Of a DNA stretch of 64,000 nucleotides, positions 55,378 to 64,000 are shown in pieces. Under the pieces are notes generated by a model. It made no database searches. It was not told where the DNA came from and saw only the letters and a list, made by a program, of their open reading frames with translations. Position 1 is the stretch's first letter, and every line of letters begins with the position of its first letter. Where the stretch lies: contig NZ_CP107549.1 in NCBI RefSeq assembly GCF_025837155.1, forward strand, positions 2,790,001 to 2,854,000, read 5' to 3'. The position numbers and the translations under genes are program-made. This DNA comes from Pseudomonas sp. Z8(2022). GTDB lineage: Bacteria > Pseudomonadota > Gammaproteobacteria > Pseudomonadales > Pseudomonadaceae.

Positions 55378-55872
55378 ATGCGAGGACTGCCCTTCGCAGC
55401 ACTATTCACCGCTGCACTTCTCTTGCCCCTTGAAGACAGCTCTGCCGCCAGCGTATTTCGCTGCGTGGATGCTGACGGCCATGTCACCTTCACCCGGCAC
55501 GGTTGCACCAGCGACCAGGAACAGCATCTGCAGGATGCTCGCAACCATACGCCCGGCAGCGGCAAGGCCATCCCGCTGGCTGAGCCCGCGCGGCGCCAGA
55601 CGAGCACAACAGCGAACGCCGGTGAGCTGGTCATAATCGGCCAGCAAGACGATGGCTGTGGCAACCTGCTGAGCAGCAGCGAAAGGCGCCAGGCGATCAT
55701 TCGCAGAGAAATCCGCACCGGCATGAGCCGCTCAGATGTTGAAAACAGCCTGGGCAAGCCGGACAGAGTCACGGCCAGTAATGGACAGGAGCGCTACCAC
55801 TATCGCTCGAAGCGCAAGGGCGGCAACAGTCGTCAGGTCAGCTTCGACGAAGCCGGATGCGTGAAGAAATGA
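55378..55872 (+). CDS. DUF4124 domain protein, exported
   Basis: A 164-aa protein with a signal peptide (MRGLPFAALFTAALLLPLEDSSAAS) and the DUF4124 segment VFRCVDADGHVTFTRHGC, a beta motif found in many secreted Pseudomonas proteins. The C-terminal part (IRTGMSRSDVENSLGKPDRVTAS) resembles the BamE/SmpA-type helix-strand motif. Four Cys may form disulfides. It is monocistronic, with a terminator shared with the tRNA-Arg genes downstream. Confidence 0.83.
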   Translation: MRGLPFAALFTAALLLPLEDSSAASVFRCVDADGHVTFTRHGCTSDQEQHLQDARNHTPGSGKAIPLAEPARRQTSTTANAGELVIIGQQDDGCGNLLSSSERRQAIIRREIRTGMSRSDVENSLGKPDRVTASNGQERYHYRSKRKGGNSRQVSFDEAGCVKK

Positions 55873-55876
55873 GCGC

Positions 55877-55908
55877 AAAAAAAGGGCCTGCATTGCTGCA
55901 GGCCCTTT
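55877..55908 (-). terminator. terminator of the tRNA cluster
   Basis: AAAGGGCCTGCA and TGCAGGCCCTTT arms with a 4-base loop and a T7 tail on the minus strand. It ends the tRNA-Arg transcript and also follows the DUF4124 gene on the plus strand. Confidence 0.85.
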
Positions 55909-55913
55909 CGGTA

Positions 55914-55990
55914 TGGCGGACTCAGGAGGATTCGAACCTCCGACCGCTCGGTTCGTAGCCGAGTACTCTATCCAGCTGAGCTATGAGTCC
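55914..55990 (-). tRNA. tRNA-Arg (anticodon ACG), copy 3
   Basis: A 77-base cloverleaf with encoded CCA. Loop CTACGAA gives anticodon ACG, acceptor stem GGACTCA/TGAGTCC. It is the last of three identical genes in transcription order. Confidence 0.97.
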
Positions 55991-56061
55991 GTTTGGCGCT
56001 TTTAAACCAGATCACCGCTGGCTGAAACATGACCTTGCATCGCTGCAGTGCCATTTGAATA

Positions 56062-56138
56062 TGGCGGACTCAGGAGGATTCGAACCTCCGACCGCTCGGT
56101 TCGTAGCCGAGTACTCTATCCAGCTGAGCTATGAGTCC
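56062..56138 (-). tRNA. tRNA-Arg (anticodon ACG), copy 2
   Basis: The same 77-base gene with CCA as at 55914, separated from it by 71 bases of spacer. Confidence 0.97.
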
Positions 56139-56350
56139 GTTACAGATCACCCGAAAGCTACTGCGCTTGGTTATGCTTCGTTGAAACCGAACTCAGAATG
56201 CTCATTTAGAAAACTAAACTGCGCTTCTTCGTTCGCTTTCGCCTCGCCTACCCTTCGCTCGCCACGCTTTCGCGAGATCTTTGGCGCTTTTAGACCAGAT
56301 CACCACTGGTTGAAACAAAATGGCTTGCAGTGATGCAAGCCATTTGAATA

Positions 56351-56427
56351 TGGCGGACTCAGGAGGATTCGAACCTCCGACCGCTCGGTTCGTAGCCGAG
56401 TACTCTATCCAGCTGAGCTATGAGTCC
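56351..56427 (-). tRNA. tRNA-Arg (anticodon ACG), copy 1
   Basis: The same 77-base gene with CCA. The spacer to copy 2 is 212 bases and contains 141 extra bases (56139-56279). Confidence 0.97.
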
Positions 56428-56498
56428 GTGTGGTGCTTTTATACCAGATCACCTCTGGTTGATTCGCCAGCCCGGCTTACGCCCGACTCGCTGAATAA

Positions 56499-56589
56499 TG
56501 GCGGAGAAGGGGGGATTCGAACCCCCGACACCCTTTTGAGGTGTACTCCCTTAGCAGGGGAGCGCCTTCGGCCACTCGGCCACCTCTCC
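56499..56589 (-). tRNA. tRNA-Ser (anticodon GCT)
   Basis: A 91-base tRNA with CCA and a long variable arm, typical of tRNA-Ser. Anticodon loop CTGCTAA gives GCT for AGC/AGU codons. It is the first gene of the cluster on the minus strand. Confidence 0.97.
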
Positions 56590-56603
56590 GCAACACGGGG
56601 CGC

Positions 56604-56631
56604 ATGATAAACATGTTTTCCCCGTTTGCAA
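56604..56631 (-). promoter_or_regulatory. promoter of the tRNA-Ser/tRNA-Arg cluster
   Basis: On the minus strand TTGCAA and TATCAT are separated by 16 bases, 14 bases before tRNA-Ser. It probably drives all four tRNA genes. Confidence 0.65.
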
Positions 56632-56650
56632 ACAAAAATTTGTAGAAAAA

Positions 56651-56836
56651 TTAGTGGCTTGGTTCGTCACCCTTCTCTTTCTGGATGCGCTGGTAGATTT
56701 CTTCACGGTGCACGGCAACCTCTTTCGGCGCATTGACACCAATACGCACCTGATTACCTTTCACACCCAACACGGTGACAGTCACATCATCACCGACCAT
56801 CAGGGTCTCTCCGACCCGGCGAGTCAGAATCAGCAT
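56651..56836 (-). CDS. csrA: carbon storage regulator CsrA/RsmA
   Basis: RNA-binding post-transcriptional regulator of 61 aa. It binds GGA motifs in mRNA leaders and is titrated by small RNAs controlled by GacS/GacA, whose sensor gene is in this window at 15332. The sequence [20 protein letters not shown] and [15 protein letters not shown] match the family throughout. I chose the ATG at 56836 behind GAGGAGAAAGG. It lies downstream of lysC but has its own AlgU-like promoter. Confidence 0.97.
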
Positions 56837-56936
56837 TCCTTTCTCCTCACGGATTACATTTTTCAGGACAACAGTCTGCAAAAAAGAAAATGGCGCCAGC
56901 TCCCTGCTAAATCAAGCCTGAAAGCCTCCACCCAAG

Positions 56937-56966
56937 TATTGACCAGCCCGCGCAGAAAGAAAGTTC
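56937..56966 (-). promoter_or_regulatory. AlgU (sigma-22) promoter of csrA
   Basis: On the minus strand GAACTT (perfect -35) is followed, 18 bases on, by TCAATA. It lies 101 bases before the csrA start. An AlgU promoter for rsmA is known in P. aeruginosa. Confidence 0.6.
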
Positions 56967-56979
56967 CCGCGAATCGGTC

Positions 56980-57016
56980 AAAAAAACGAAAGGCGCGGAA
57001 CCAGCCGCGCCTTTCG
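56980..57016 (-). terminator. terminator after lysC
   Basis: CGAAAGGCGCGG and CCGCGCCTTTCG arms with a short loop and a T6 tail on the minus strand, 11 bases after lysC. Confidence 0.9.
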
Positions 57017-57027
57017 GATCAGATCAA

Positions 57028-58266
57028 TCACTCGCCCTGTCGGGCCGGAGCATCCAGCTCGAAGGCGGTATGCAGAGCGCGCACTGCCAGCTCCAGATAC
57101 TTCTCCTCGATCACCACGGACACCTTGATCTCGGACGTGGAGATCATCTGAATGTTGATGGTTTCCTTGGCCAGAGCTTCGAACATGCGACTGGCGACAC
57201 CGGCGTGCGAACGCATGCCGACACCGACAATGGAAACCTTGGCGATCTCGGTATCGCCCACGACTTCACGGGCGCCCAGCTCGTCAGCAGTCTTCTGCAG
57301 CACCGCCAGGGCATTGTTGTAGTCGTTGCGATGCACGGTGAAGGTGAAGTCGGTGGTGTTATCGTGCGCCACGTTCTGCACGATCATGTCCACTTCGATG
57401 TTGGCGGCGCTGATCGGGCCGAGAATCTTGAAGGCCACGCCGGGAAGATCCGGTACGCCACGGATGGTCAGCTTGGCTTCGTCGCGATTGAAGGCGATGC
57501 CGGAAATGATCGGCTGTTCCATGGATTCCTCTTCATCAAGGGTAATGAGGGTGCCCGGCCCCTCCTGGAAGCTGTGCAGCACGCGCAGCGGGACGTTGTA
57601 CTTGCCGGCGAACTCCACCGAACGGATCTGCAGCACCTTGGAGCCGAGACTGGCCATTTCCAGCATCTCTTCGAAGGTGATCTTCTCCAGGCGCTGGGCA
57701 CGCGGCACCACGCGCGGGTCGGTGGTGTAGACGCCATCGACATCGGTATAGATCTGGCACTCATCGGCCTTCAGCGCCGCCGCCAGGGCCACGCCAGTGG
57801 TATCGGAGCCGCCACGACCAAGGGTGGTGATATTGCCGTGCTCGTCAACGCCCTGGAAACCGGCGACGACGACGACACGACCAGCATCGAGGTCGGCACG
57901 AATCTTCTGGTCGTCGATCTGCAGAATGCGCGCCTTGGTGTGGGCACTGTCGGTGAGGATGCGAACCTGGTTGCCGGTGTAGGACACCGCCGGCACGCCA
58001 CGCTTGATCAGGGCCATGGCCAGCAGGGCAATGGTCACCTGCTCGCCGGTGGACACCATCACATCCAGTTCACGCGCTACCGGCTCGCCGTCGGTGATCT
58101 GTTTGGCCAGATCGATCAGGCGGTTGGTTTCGCCACTCATGGCGGACACCACGACGACGATGTCGTCGCCCTTCTCGCGGAACTTCTTAACCTTCTCGGC
58201 CACCTGCTGGATACGCTCGACGGTGCCGACGGAGGTGCCCCCAAACTTCTGTACGATCAAAGCCAT
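57028..58266 (-). CDS. lysC: aspartate kinase LysC
   Basis: First enzyme of the aspartate-family amino acid pathway (Lys, Thr, Met, diaminopimelate). 412 aa. The kinase domain opens with [18 protein letters not shown] and holds [22 protein letters not shown]; two C-terminal ACT domains ([46 protein letters not shown]) bind feedback inhibitors. It lies between alaS and csrA. The 101-base gap to alaS holds a GGCCCGC/GCGGGCC inverted repeat at 58329-58352. Confidence 0.97.
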   Translation of the reverse strand: MALIVQKFGGTSVGTVERIQQVAEKVKKFREKGDDIVVVVSAMSGETNRLIDLAKQITDGEPVARELDVMVSTGEQVTIALLAMALIKRGVPAVSYTGNQVRILTDSAHTKARILQIDDQKIRADLDAGRVVVVAGFQGVDEHGNITTLGRGGSDTTGVALAAALKADECQIYTDVDGVYTTDPRVVPRAQRLEKITFEEMLEMASLGSKVLQIRSVEFAGKYNVPLRVLHSFQEGPGTLITLDEEESMEQPIISGIAFNRDEAKLTIRGVPDLPGVAFKILGPISAANIEVDMIVQNVAHDNTTDFTFTVHRNDYNNALAVLQKTADELGAREVVGDTEIAKVSIVGVGMRSHAGVASRMFEALAKETINIQMISTSEIKVSVVIEEKYLELAVRALHTAFELDAPARQGE

Positions 58267-58367
58267 TTCAAAAAGCCGCCTGATTCCTCAAGGGCGCCCA
58301 TTAAACCCGCATCGGGTCACACTGCCAAGGCCCGCCGGACGCACTGCGGGCCCCGCTTTCACGCTAC

Positions 58368-60992
58368 CTACGAAGCCTGCTCGACCAGCGTCGCTGCCAG
58401 AGCCAGGGCCTCATCCAGCTTGCCGGCATCAACGCCGCCACCCTGGGCCATGTCCGGGCGACCACCGCCCTTGCCACCCACGACTGCTGCGGCCTGACGC
58501 ATCAGGTCACCAGCCTTGAGCCTGGAGGTCAGGTCCTGGGTGACACCGGCAACCAGCACCACCTTCTCCTCGAACACGCCACCAAGCAGGATCACTGCGC
58601 TGCCCAGCTTGTTCTTCAACTGGTCAACCAGCGCCAGCAGTGCCTTGCCGTCCAGACCATCGAGACGCGCTGCCAGCACCTTGGTGCCCTTCACGTCCAC
58701 GGCCGAACCGGCCAGATCGTTGCCCGCAGCACTGGCGGCCTTGGCCTTGAGCTGCTCCAGTTCCTTCTCCAGCTGGCGGTTGCGCTCGATCAGCGCCGAC
58801 AGCTTGTCGAGCACGTTGTCGCGGCTGCCCTTGACCAGAGATGCAGCTTCCTTGAGCTGCTCCTCGGCGCCGTTGAGGTACGCCAGCGCCGCTGCACCGG
58901 TGACCGCCTCGATACGGCGCACGCCTGCAGCCACACCACCTTCGCTGGTGATCTTGAACAGACCGATGTCGCCGGTACGGGAAACGTGGGTGCCACCGCA
59001 CAGCTCGACGGAGAAGTCCCCGCCCATGCTCAGTACGCGTACCTGGTCACCGTACTTCTCGCCGAACAGCGCCATGGCCCCCTTGGCCTTGGCGGTTTCG
59101 ATATCGGTTTCCTCGGTCTCGACAGCCGAGTTCTTGCGAATCTCGGCATTGACGATGTCTTCCAGGGCGCGGATCTGGTCCGGCTTGATCGCCTCGAAGT
59201 GACTGAAGTCGAAACGCAGACGCTGGCTGTCGACCAGCGACCCCTTCTGCTGCACGTGCTCGCCGAGCACCTGACGCAAAGCTGCGTGCAGCAGGTGGGT
59301 GGCGGAGTGGTTCAGCGCGGTGGCCTGGCGCACGGACGCCTCTGCTTCGGCCTTGACGCTGGCGCCCACGGAGAGGCTGCCCTTGGCGAGCACACCGTGA
59401 TGCAGGAAGGCACCGCCAGCCTTGGTGGTGTCGCGCACGTCGAAACGCACGCCGGCGCCTTCCAGGTAACCGCAGTCACCGATCTGACCACCGGACTCGG
59501 CGTAGAACGGGGTCTGATCCAGCACCACTACGCCCTCTTCGCCTTCGGCGAGACTGTCGACCGCAGCGCCGGCCTTGAACAGGGCAATAATCTTGCCGCT
59601 GCCGCTGGTGCCTTCATAGCCGAGGAAGCGGGTATCGGCGTCGACCTTGACCAGGCTGTTGTAATCCATGCCGAAGGCGCTGGCGGAACGGGCGCGTTCA
59701 CGCTGCGCTTCCATCTCACGTTCGAAGCCTTCTTCGTCCACCGACAGCTCGCGCTCACGGGCGATGTCGGCAGTCAGGTCGACCGGGAAACCGTAGGTGT
59801 CGTACAGCTTGAACACCACGTCGCCAGGAACGACGCTGCCTTTCAGTTCGGCCAGGTCCTGCTCGAGAATCTTCAGGCCCTGCTCCAGGGTCTTGGCGAA
59901 CTGCTCTTCTTCGGTCTTCAGCACGCGCTCGATGTGTGCCTGCTGCTGTTTCAGCTCAGGGAAGGCTTCGCCCATCTCGGCCACCAGGGCGGCGACGATC
60001 AGATGGAAGAAACTGCCCTTGGCGCCCAGCTTGTTGCCGTGGCGGCAGGCGCGACGAATGATGCGGCGCAGCACGTAGCCGCGGCCTTCGTTGGACGGGG
60101 TTACGCCGTCGGCGATCAGGAAGCTGCAGGAGCGGATGTGGTCAGCCACCACCTTCAGCGAGGCCTGGCCTTCGTTGGCGCAGCCAATGGCCTTGGCCGA
60201 AGCCGCCAGCAGGTTCTGGAACAGGTCGATCTCGTAGTTCGAGTTGACATGCTGCAGCACGGCGCTGATGCGCTCCAGGCCCATGCCGGTGTCCACGCTC
60301 GGCGCCGGAAGCGGGTGCAGTACGCCGTCCGCGGTGCGGTTGAACTGCATGAACACGTTGTTCCAGATTTCGATGTAACGATCACCGTCTTCCTCCGGGG
60401 AACCGGGTGGGCCGCCCCAGATGTGTTCGCCGTGGTCGAAGAAGATCTCGGTGCACGGGCCGCACGGGCCGGTATCGCCCATCGCCCAGAAGTTGTCGGA
60501 GGCGTACGGCGCACCCTTGTTGTCACCGATGCGGATCATCCGCTCGGTAGGGATGCCGACTTCCTTGGTCCAGATGTCGTAGGCCTCGTCATCGGTGGCG
60601 TAGACGGTGACCCAGAGCTTTTCCTTGGGCAGGTTCAGCCACTTCTCGGAGGTGAGGAACTCCCAGGCGTAATGAATGGCGTCGCGCTTGAAATAGTCGC
60701 CAAAGCTGAAGTTGCCCAGCATTTCGAAGAAGGTGTGGTGACGCGCGGTATAACCGACGTTCTCCAGGTCGTTGTGCTTGCCGCCGGCACGCACGCACTT
60801 CTGGCTGGTGGTGGCGCGGGTGTAGGCACGCTTCTCCAGGCCGAGGAAGCAGTCCTTGAACTGGTTCATGCCTGCGTTGGTGAACAGCAGGGTCGGGTCG
60901 TTCGCCGGGATCAGCGAGCTGGAAGCGACACGGGTGTGCCCTTTTTCTTCGAAGAAGCTCAGGAAGGCTTCACGGATTTCTGCGCTTTTCAT
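58368..60992 (-). CDS. alaS: alanyl-tRNA synthetase AlaS
   Basis: Charges tRNA-Ala and edits mischarged Ser or Gly. 874 aa from the ATG at 60992. The class II catalytic domain has [15 protein letters not shown] and [20 protein letters not shown]; the editing domain has the zinc-binding [16 protein letters not shown] and [15 protein letters not shown]; the C-terminal oligomerisation domain (C-Ala) ends the protein. An in-frame ATG 33 bases upstream is unlikely to be used, since [19 protein letters not shown] is the normal N terminus. Confidence 0.97.
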   Translation of the reverse strand: MKSAEIREAFLSFFEEKGHTRVASSSLIPANDPTLLFTNAGMNQFKDCFLGLEKRAYTRATTSQKCVRAGGKHNDLENVGYTARHHTFFEMLGNFSFGDYFKRDAIHYAWEFLTSEKWLNLPKEKLWVTVYATDDEAYDIWTKEVGIPTERMIRIGDNKGAPYASDNFWAMGDTGPCGPCTEIFFDHGEHIWGGPPGSPEEDGDRYIEIWNNVFMQFNRTADGVLHPLPAPSVDTGMGLERISAVLQHVNSNYEIDLFQNLLAASAKAIGCANEGQASLKVVADHIRSCSFLIADGVTPSNEGRGYVLRRIIRRACRHGNKLGAKGSFFHLIVAALVAEMGEAFPELKQQQAHIERVLKTEEEQFAKTLEQGLKILEQDLAELKGSVVPGDVVFKLYDTYGFPVDLTADIARERELSVDEEGFEREMEAQRERARSASAFGMDYNSLVKVDADTRFLGYEGTSGSGKIIALFKAGAAVDSLAEGEEGVVVLDQTPFYAESGGQIGDCGYLEGAGVRFDVRDTTKAGGAFLHHGVLAKGSLSVGASVKAEAEASVRQATALNHSATHLLHAALRQVLGEHVQQKGSLVDSQRLRFDFSHFEAIKPDQIRALEDIVNAEIRKNSAVETEETDIETAKAKGAMALFGEKYGDQVRVLSMGGDFSVELCGGTHVSRTGDIGLFKITSEGGVAAGVRRIEAVTGAAALAYLNGAEEQLKEAASLVKGSRDNVLDKLSALIERNRQLEKELEQLKAKAASAAGNDLAGSAVDVKGTKVLAARLDGLDGKALLALVDQLKNKLGSAVILLGGVFEEKVVLVAGVTQDLTSRLKAGDLMRQAAAVVGGKGGGRPDMAQGGGVDAGKLDEALALAATLVEQAS

Positions 60993-61115
60993 AGGGGTAT
61001 CCACGGAATCAGGCGGCCACGGCAAAAGCCGGCAAAGGGCCGCATTATATCGGGCCTGTCGCTTGCGGCTAGTACCTTGTTGATAGCCGACAGCTATGGA
61101 CTGTCGGCATCTTGT

Positions 61116-62120
61116 TCAATGAGAGCGAAAAGCGGCAAAAGCCTCGATCACCTGCTCGGTCTGCTCGGCACTGACGTCCAGGTGCGTGACCAGACGCAGG
61201 CGCGGCGCGGCAGTGACCGCAATGCCGCGTTCGGCCATGAAGGCCTTGATCTGCCCAGCACGCTCGCCGAGCTGCACATAGACCATGTTGGTCTGCACCG
61301 GCTCGATGCGGTAGCCCAGCTCGGTCAGTGCAGCGCCCAGGCGCGCCGCATTGGCATGATCCTCGGCCAGACGCTCGACCTGATGCTGCAGGGCGTATAG
61401 CCCAGCCGCCGCCAGCACGCCCGCCTGGCGCATGCCACCACCGACCATCTTGCGCAGGCGCCGCGCCCTGCCAATCAGCGCAGCGCTGCCGCACAGAACC
61501 GAACCGACCGGCGCGCCAAGGCCCTTGGACAGGCACACCGAGACCGAGTCGAAATGCCGGGCGATCTCGCGTGCCGGCACACCCAGCCTGACCGCTGCGT
61601 TGTACAGACGCGCCCCGTCCAGATGCAGCCCCAGACCACGGCGGCGGGTAAACTCACGGGCAGCCGCCAGGTAATCGAGCGGCAGCACCTTGCCCTGCAT
61701 GGTGTTTTCCAGCGCCAGCAGACGGGTGCGGGCGAAGTGGAAATCGTCCTCCTTGATCGCCGCTTCCACCTTGGCCAGGTCCAGCGAACCGTCCGCCTCG
61801 CCCTCGATCGGCTGCGGCTGGATGGAGCCGAGCACGGCGGCACCGCCGCCCTCGTACTTGTAGGTATGCGCCTGCTGGCCGACGATGTATTCGTCGCCGC
61901 GCTCACAATGCGCCATCAACCCCAGCAGATTGCTCATGGTGCCGGTAGGCACGAACAGCCCGGCCTCGAAACCAAGCTCCGCCGCCAGCCAGGCCTCCAG
62001 GCGGTTCACCGTGGGATCTTCGCCATACACATCATCGCCCAGCTCGGCAGCCAGCATGGCTTCGCGCATGGCGGCGGTAGGTTGAGTCACGGTATCGCTA
62101 CGCAGGTCGATCATGGGCAT
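61116..62120 (-). CDS. ltaE: low-specificity L-threonine aldolase
   Basis: PLP enzyme that cleaves threonine and allo-threonine to glycine and acetaldehyde. 334 aa. The opening [13 protein letters not shown] is typical, PLP Lys is in [18 protein letters not shown] near residue 200, and substrate residues are in [15 protein letters not shown]. It stands alone between alaS and astE. The ATG at 62120 or 62114 could both be used, as GGGAAG lies just ahead of them. Confidence 0.93.
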   Translation of the reverse strand: MPMIDLRSDTVTQPTAAMREAMLAAELGDDVYGEDPTVNRLEAWLAAELGFEAGLFVPTGTMSNLLGLMAHCERGDEYIVGQQAHTYKYEGGGAAVLGSIQPQPIEGEADGSLDLAKVEAAIKEDDFHFARTRLLALENTMQGKVLPLDYLAAAREFTRRRGLGLHLDGARLYNAAVRLGVPAREIARHFDSVSVCLSKGLGAPVGSVLCGSAALIGRARRLRKMVGGGMRQAGVLAAAGLYALQHQVERLAEDHANAARLGAALTELGYRIEPVQTNMVYVQLGERAGQIKAFMAERGIAVTAAPRLRLVTHLDVSAEQTEQVIEAFAAFRSH

Positions 62121-62268
62121 GACAGGCTTCCCGATTTGTTAGGCGAAAAGCCCATGCTAAAGCGCTCACTCGTATGGTGACAGATACAGTTGAGCGAGAA
62201 AGCGCCTTGCCAAGGCCACATTCTGAACGAGTTCCAGGAAGGCGTGCTCGCAGCGGATTGCAGCCAGG

Positions 62269-63282
62269 CTACACCAGACCGGCACCATCGTCAGGGACGA
62301 TGAGAATGGCGGCGCGCAGTCCATTTCTGACCTTGGGATTGGGAAAGATGATGCGCGCACCCTGCTCTTCCACTATCCAGCGGGTGTCGGCGATATCTTC
62401 AGCGAGCAGGTAGCCAGGCTCCAGTTCGGTGAAGTTCTCGATATCCGCCGGCAGGTGCAGCTGGAAGCTGTCGCTGTGCTTGATGACCTCACGCGAAACC
62501 GAGAACAGCTGCATGCCATCGAGTGTCGGCTCGCCCGTGATGACCTCGCGCCCCTCGATCAGAGCGTGCAACGCGTTCTCCAGCAGGTCGAGGTTGACCA
62601 GCTGGTTCTGTCCGAACGCACGCGCCTTGCCCAACTCCAGGGTGAAGGCCTCGGCGCCGAGCTGCGCGTAGGTGTAGGCGCTGAAGGTGATCGACGGCTT
62701 GTTCTGCAACAACACCGCCTCGATACCGGCCGCGCGCAGGCGCTCCAGCTCGCGACGCGAGTGGCTGCGCCCCTCCTGCCAGGGATACAGAGCGAACTGC
62801 TCGATCCTGGAGCCACGGATGGCGGTGTGCAGATCATAGTGCAGGCGCGTACGACCGCTGTCCCTGCCGAAGAAACTGGCCGCCAGGTGCTCCAGATCAC
62901 AGGCCCTGATGGCCTCGAAGCCGCTGGACTGTTCGTGCCGGCCGTTGAACAGGCGATTGAGATCCTGCTCGACATAACGCTCACCGCGCCGTATGGCCTC
63001 GGGGTTGCCGAACAGAAAGAGAACGCGCGCCGCCGGACGCAGCTCGTTGCGTGCGATGCCGCGCAGAAGACGGTCGAGCAGCTCGATGGGAGCGGTTTCG
63101 TTGCCGTGGACGCCCGCTGACAGCAGCAGATCGAGGCCATTGTCGCGCGCTGCAGGCGGGGTCACCTCCAGCGCACCTTCGTCCAGCCAGCGCAGGCGCG
63201 TGCCATCGGGGGTCAGTTGAATCTTCGCCGACGGCTCATGGCCGGCCAGGGTCAGTTCAAGCAGTTTGCCGAGGGCAAGCAT
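62269..63282 (-). CDS. astE: succinylglutamate desuccinylase AstE
   Basis: Zinc carboxypeptidase-like hydrolase, the last step of the arginine succinyltransferase (AST) pathway, giving glutamate and succinate. 337 aa. Zinc ligands are in [16 protein letters not shown] and, later, [12 protein letters not shown]; the catalytic Glu is in [12 protein letters not shown]. It lies downstream of the small gene and astB on the minus strand, which matches the usual ast order. Confidence 0.95.
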   Translation of the reverse strand: MLALGKLLELTLAGHEPSAKIQLTPDGTRLRWLDEGALEVTPPAARDNGLDLLLSAGVHGNETAPIELLDRLLRGIARNELRPAARVLFLFGNPEAIRRGERYVEQDLNRLFNGRHEQSSGFEAIRACDLEHLAASFFGRDSGRTRLHYDLHTAIRGSRIEQFALYPWQEGRSHSRRELERLRAAGIEAVLLQNKPSITFSAYTYAQLGAEAFTLELGKARAFGQNQLVNLDLLENALHALIEGREVITGEPTLDGMQLFSVSREVIKHSDSFQLHLPADIENFTELEPGYLLAEDIADTRWIVEEQGARIIFPNPKVRNGLRAAILIVPDDGAGLV

Positions 63283-63299
63283 CGGACACTCCTCAGGAC

Positions 63300-63578
63300 T
63301 TAATGATTGCAGTCCGGACCATGCACATGATCATCGTCATCGGCGATCGCCGGCTCCATCTCCAGTTGCAGACTGACCAGGTTGGTGGCCTGCGGACGCA
63401 GCAGCAGGTTGGCGTACTCGGTATCGCCTTCCTCCACATCGACGCCGATCAGCAACTGATCGCCAACGGCCTGAACCCACAGCTCCTTGCCCTGCCAGAC
63501 TACGGCGAAGCGGCTGCAGGAAGTTTCCAGTTGGGTGCCGTCGTTATCTTCAAGAATCAGTTGCAGCGCGTCGCTCAT
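63300..63578 (-). CDS. conserved small protein of the ast region
   Basis: A 92-aa acidic protein with a His-rich C-terminal tail ([13 protein letters not shown]) that could bind zinc or nickel. The rest is a beta-rich domain with [17 protein letters not shown] and [27 protein letters not shown]. It lies between astB and astE in P. aeruginosa as well (recalled), where its function is unknown. It may be a metal carrier, but this is inference. Confidence 0.8.
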   Translation of the reverse strand: MSDALQLILEDNDGTQLETSCSRFAVVWQGKELWVQAVGDQLLIGVDVEEGDTEYANLLLRPQATNLVSLQLEMEPAIADDDDHVHGPDCNH

Positions 63579-63634
63579 AGGATCTCCGGGAGAGTAGGTT
63601 GAGCGGATGTAACAAGCGACACCCGCCCTGAAGG

Positions 63635-64000
63635 TCAGTTCAGTTGGAAAGGATAGACCGAGCCCAGTTTAAGGATCTGCGTCAGCTCATCCAATGCCGT
63701 GCGGCATTCCGTCAGCAGTTGCGGGTCGGCCAGGTCGGCTTCGCTCAGACGGTCGCGGTAGTGCTTGTCGACCCAGGCCACCAGCGTATCGTGCAGCGCA
63801 TCGCTCATCACCACACCCGGATTGACCGCAGCCAGCTCCTGCTCGTTGAGTGCCACGCGCAGACGCAGGCAGGCCGGGCCACCGCCGTTCTGCATGCTCT
63901 GCTTGAGGTCGAATACCCGCACCTCGCGGATCGGCCCGCCGCTCGTGGTCAGTTGTTGCAGATAGCGCCAGACGTTGGTGTTGTTGCGGCACTCTTCCGG
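63635..64000 (-). CDS. astB: N-succinylarginine dihydrolase AstB, 5' end outside window
   Basis: C-terminal 121 residues of the AST-pathway dihydrolase that converts succinylarginine to succinylornithine, CO2 and ammonia. The segment [18 protein letters not shown] is a typical AstB motif and contains active-site residues of the guanidine-modifying fold. The frame is open to base 64000, so the start lies outside. astE lies downstream, with the small His-rich gene between. Confidence 0.93.
   Translation of the reverse strand, partial: PEECRNNTNVWRYLQQLTTSGGPIREVRVFDLKQSMQNGGGPACLRLRVALNEQELAAVNPGVVMSDALHDTLVAWVDKHYRDRLSEADLADPQLLTECRTALDELTQILKLGSVYPFQLN

Noticed and set aside
58986..61400. 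An 804-codon open frame on the plus strand opposite alaS
   Set aside because: It mirrors the codon bias of alaS, has no family similarity and no ribosome binding site. Long antisense frames are common in GC-rich genes.

Overview
The window is chromosomal DNA from a Pseudomonas. Diagnostic genes are gacS, csrA/rsmA (61 aa), amrZ, an OprD-family porin, astB/astE and a relA-rlmD-cysM block. The homogentisate genes of Vibrio/Shewanella type and the OadGAB sodium pump suggest the P. mendocina/oleovorans group, but that placement is an inference. Nearly all of it is core genome, GC-rich and gene-dense. I see no rRNA, prophage, CRISPR array or defence island. The only intact mobile element is one IS1182-family insertion sequence.

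Layout. 1-3400: an NlpC/P60 lipoprotein, molybdenum cofactor genes (moaB-moeA, divergent mobA), a small lipoprotein and tRNA-Pro. 3400-7500: a glutaredoxin-like protein, a DUF5610 protein, an OprD porin whose leader carries two Crc/Hfq-type motifs, a Rof-like Rho inhibitor and a DUF2058 protein. 7500-19000: mazG, relA, rlmD, cysM, a two-component pair next to gacS, then two small genes. 19100-24500: dinB, two identical initiator tRNAs, cytochrome b561, rimO, a pseudouridine-synthase homologue without its catalytic Asp, and trmO. 24500-27800: an accessory patch with an SDR relic, an ABM/VOC pair and a chemoreceptor with a FliA promoter.

27800-33600 is a tyrosine unit: hppD-hmgA-fahA-maiA followed by an NSS-type sodium-coupled transporter, with a TyrR/PhhR-like box upstream. 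33600-43600: a small LysR/amidotransferase/ABM module, an ABC exporter, a DsbA-like protein, trhO, bolA, a DUF2059 protein, a DUF2804 protein and fumC. 43600-51200: an MFS transporter, an orphan phnN, amrZ, the insertion sequence and oadGAB. 51300-55900: an AraC/SDR/NTF2-like module, mgtE and a DUF4124 protein. 55900-64000: three tRNA-Arg and one tRNA-Ser, csrA, lysC, alaS, a threonine aldolase, astE, a small protein and the 3' part of astB.

Several lifestyle regulators sit within these 64 kb: GacS and CsrA (the two ends of the Gac/Rsm pathway), RelA, AmrZ and Rof. AlgU-like promoters are visible before csrA and, more weakly, before amrZ. The most striking structure is the insertion sequence: it lies exactly in the loop of the bidirectional terminator that amrZ and oadB shared, so both genes have lost it and oad transcription can now run into the transposase gene. 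A start-codon hairpin in the element could limit the consequences.
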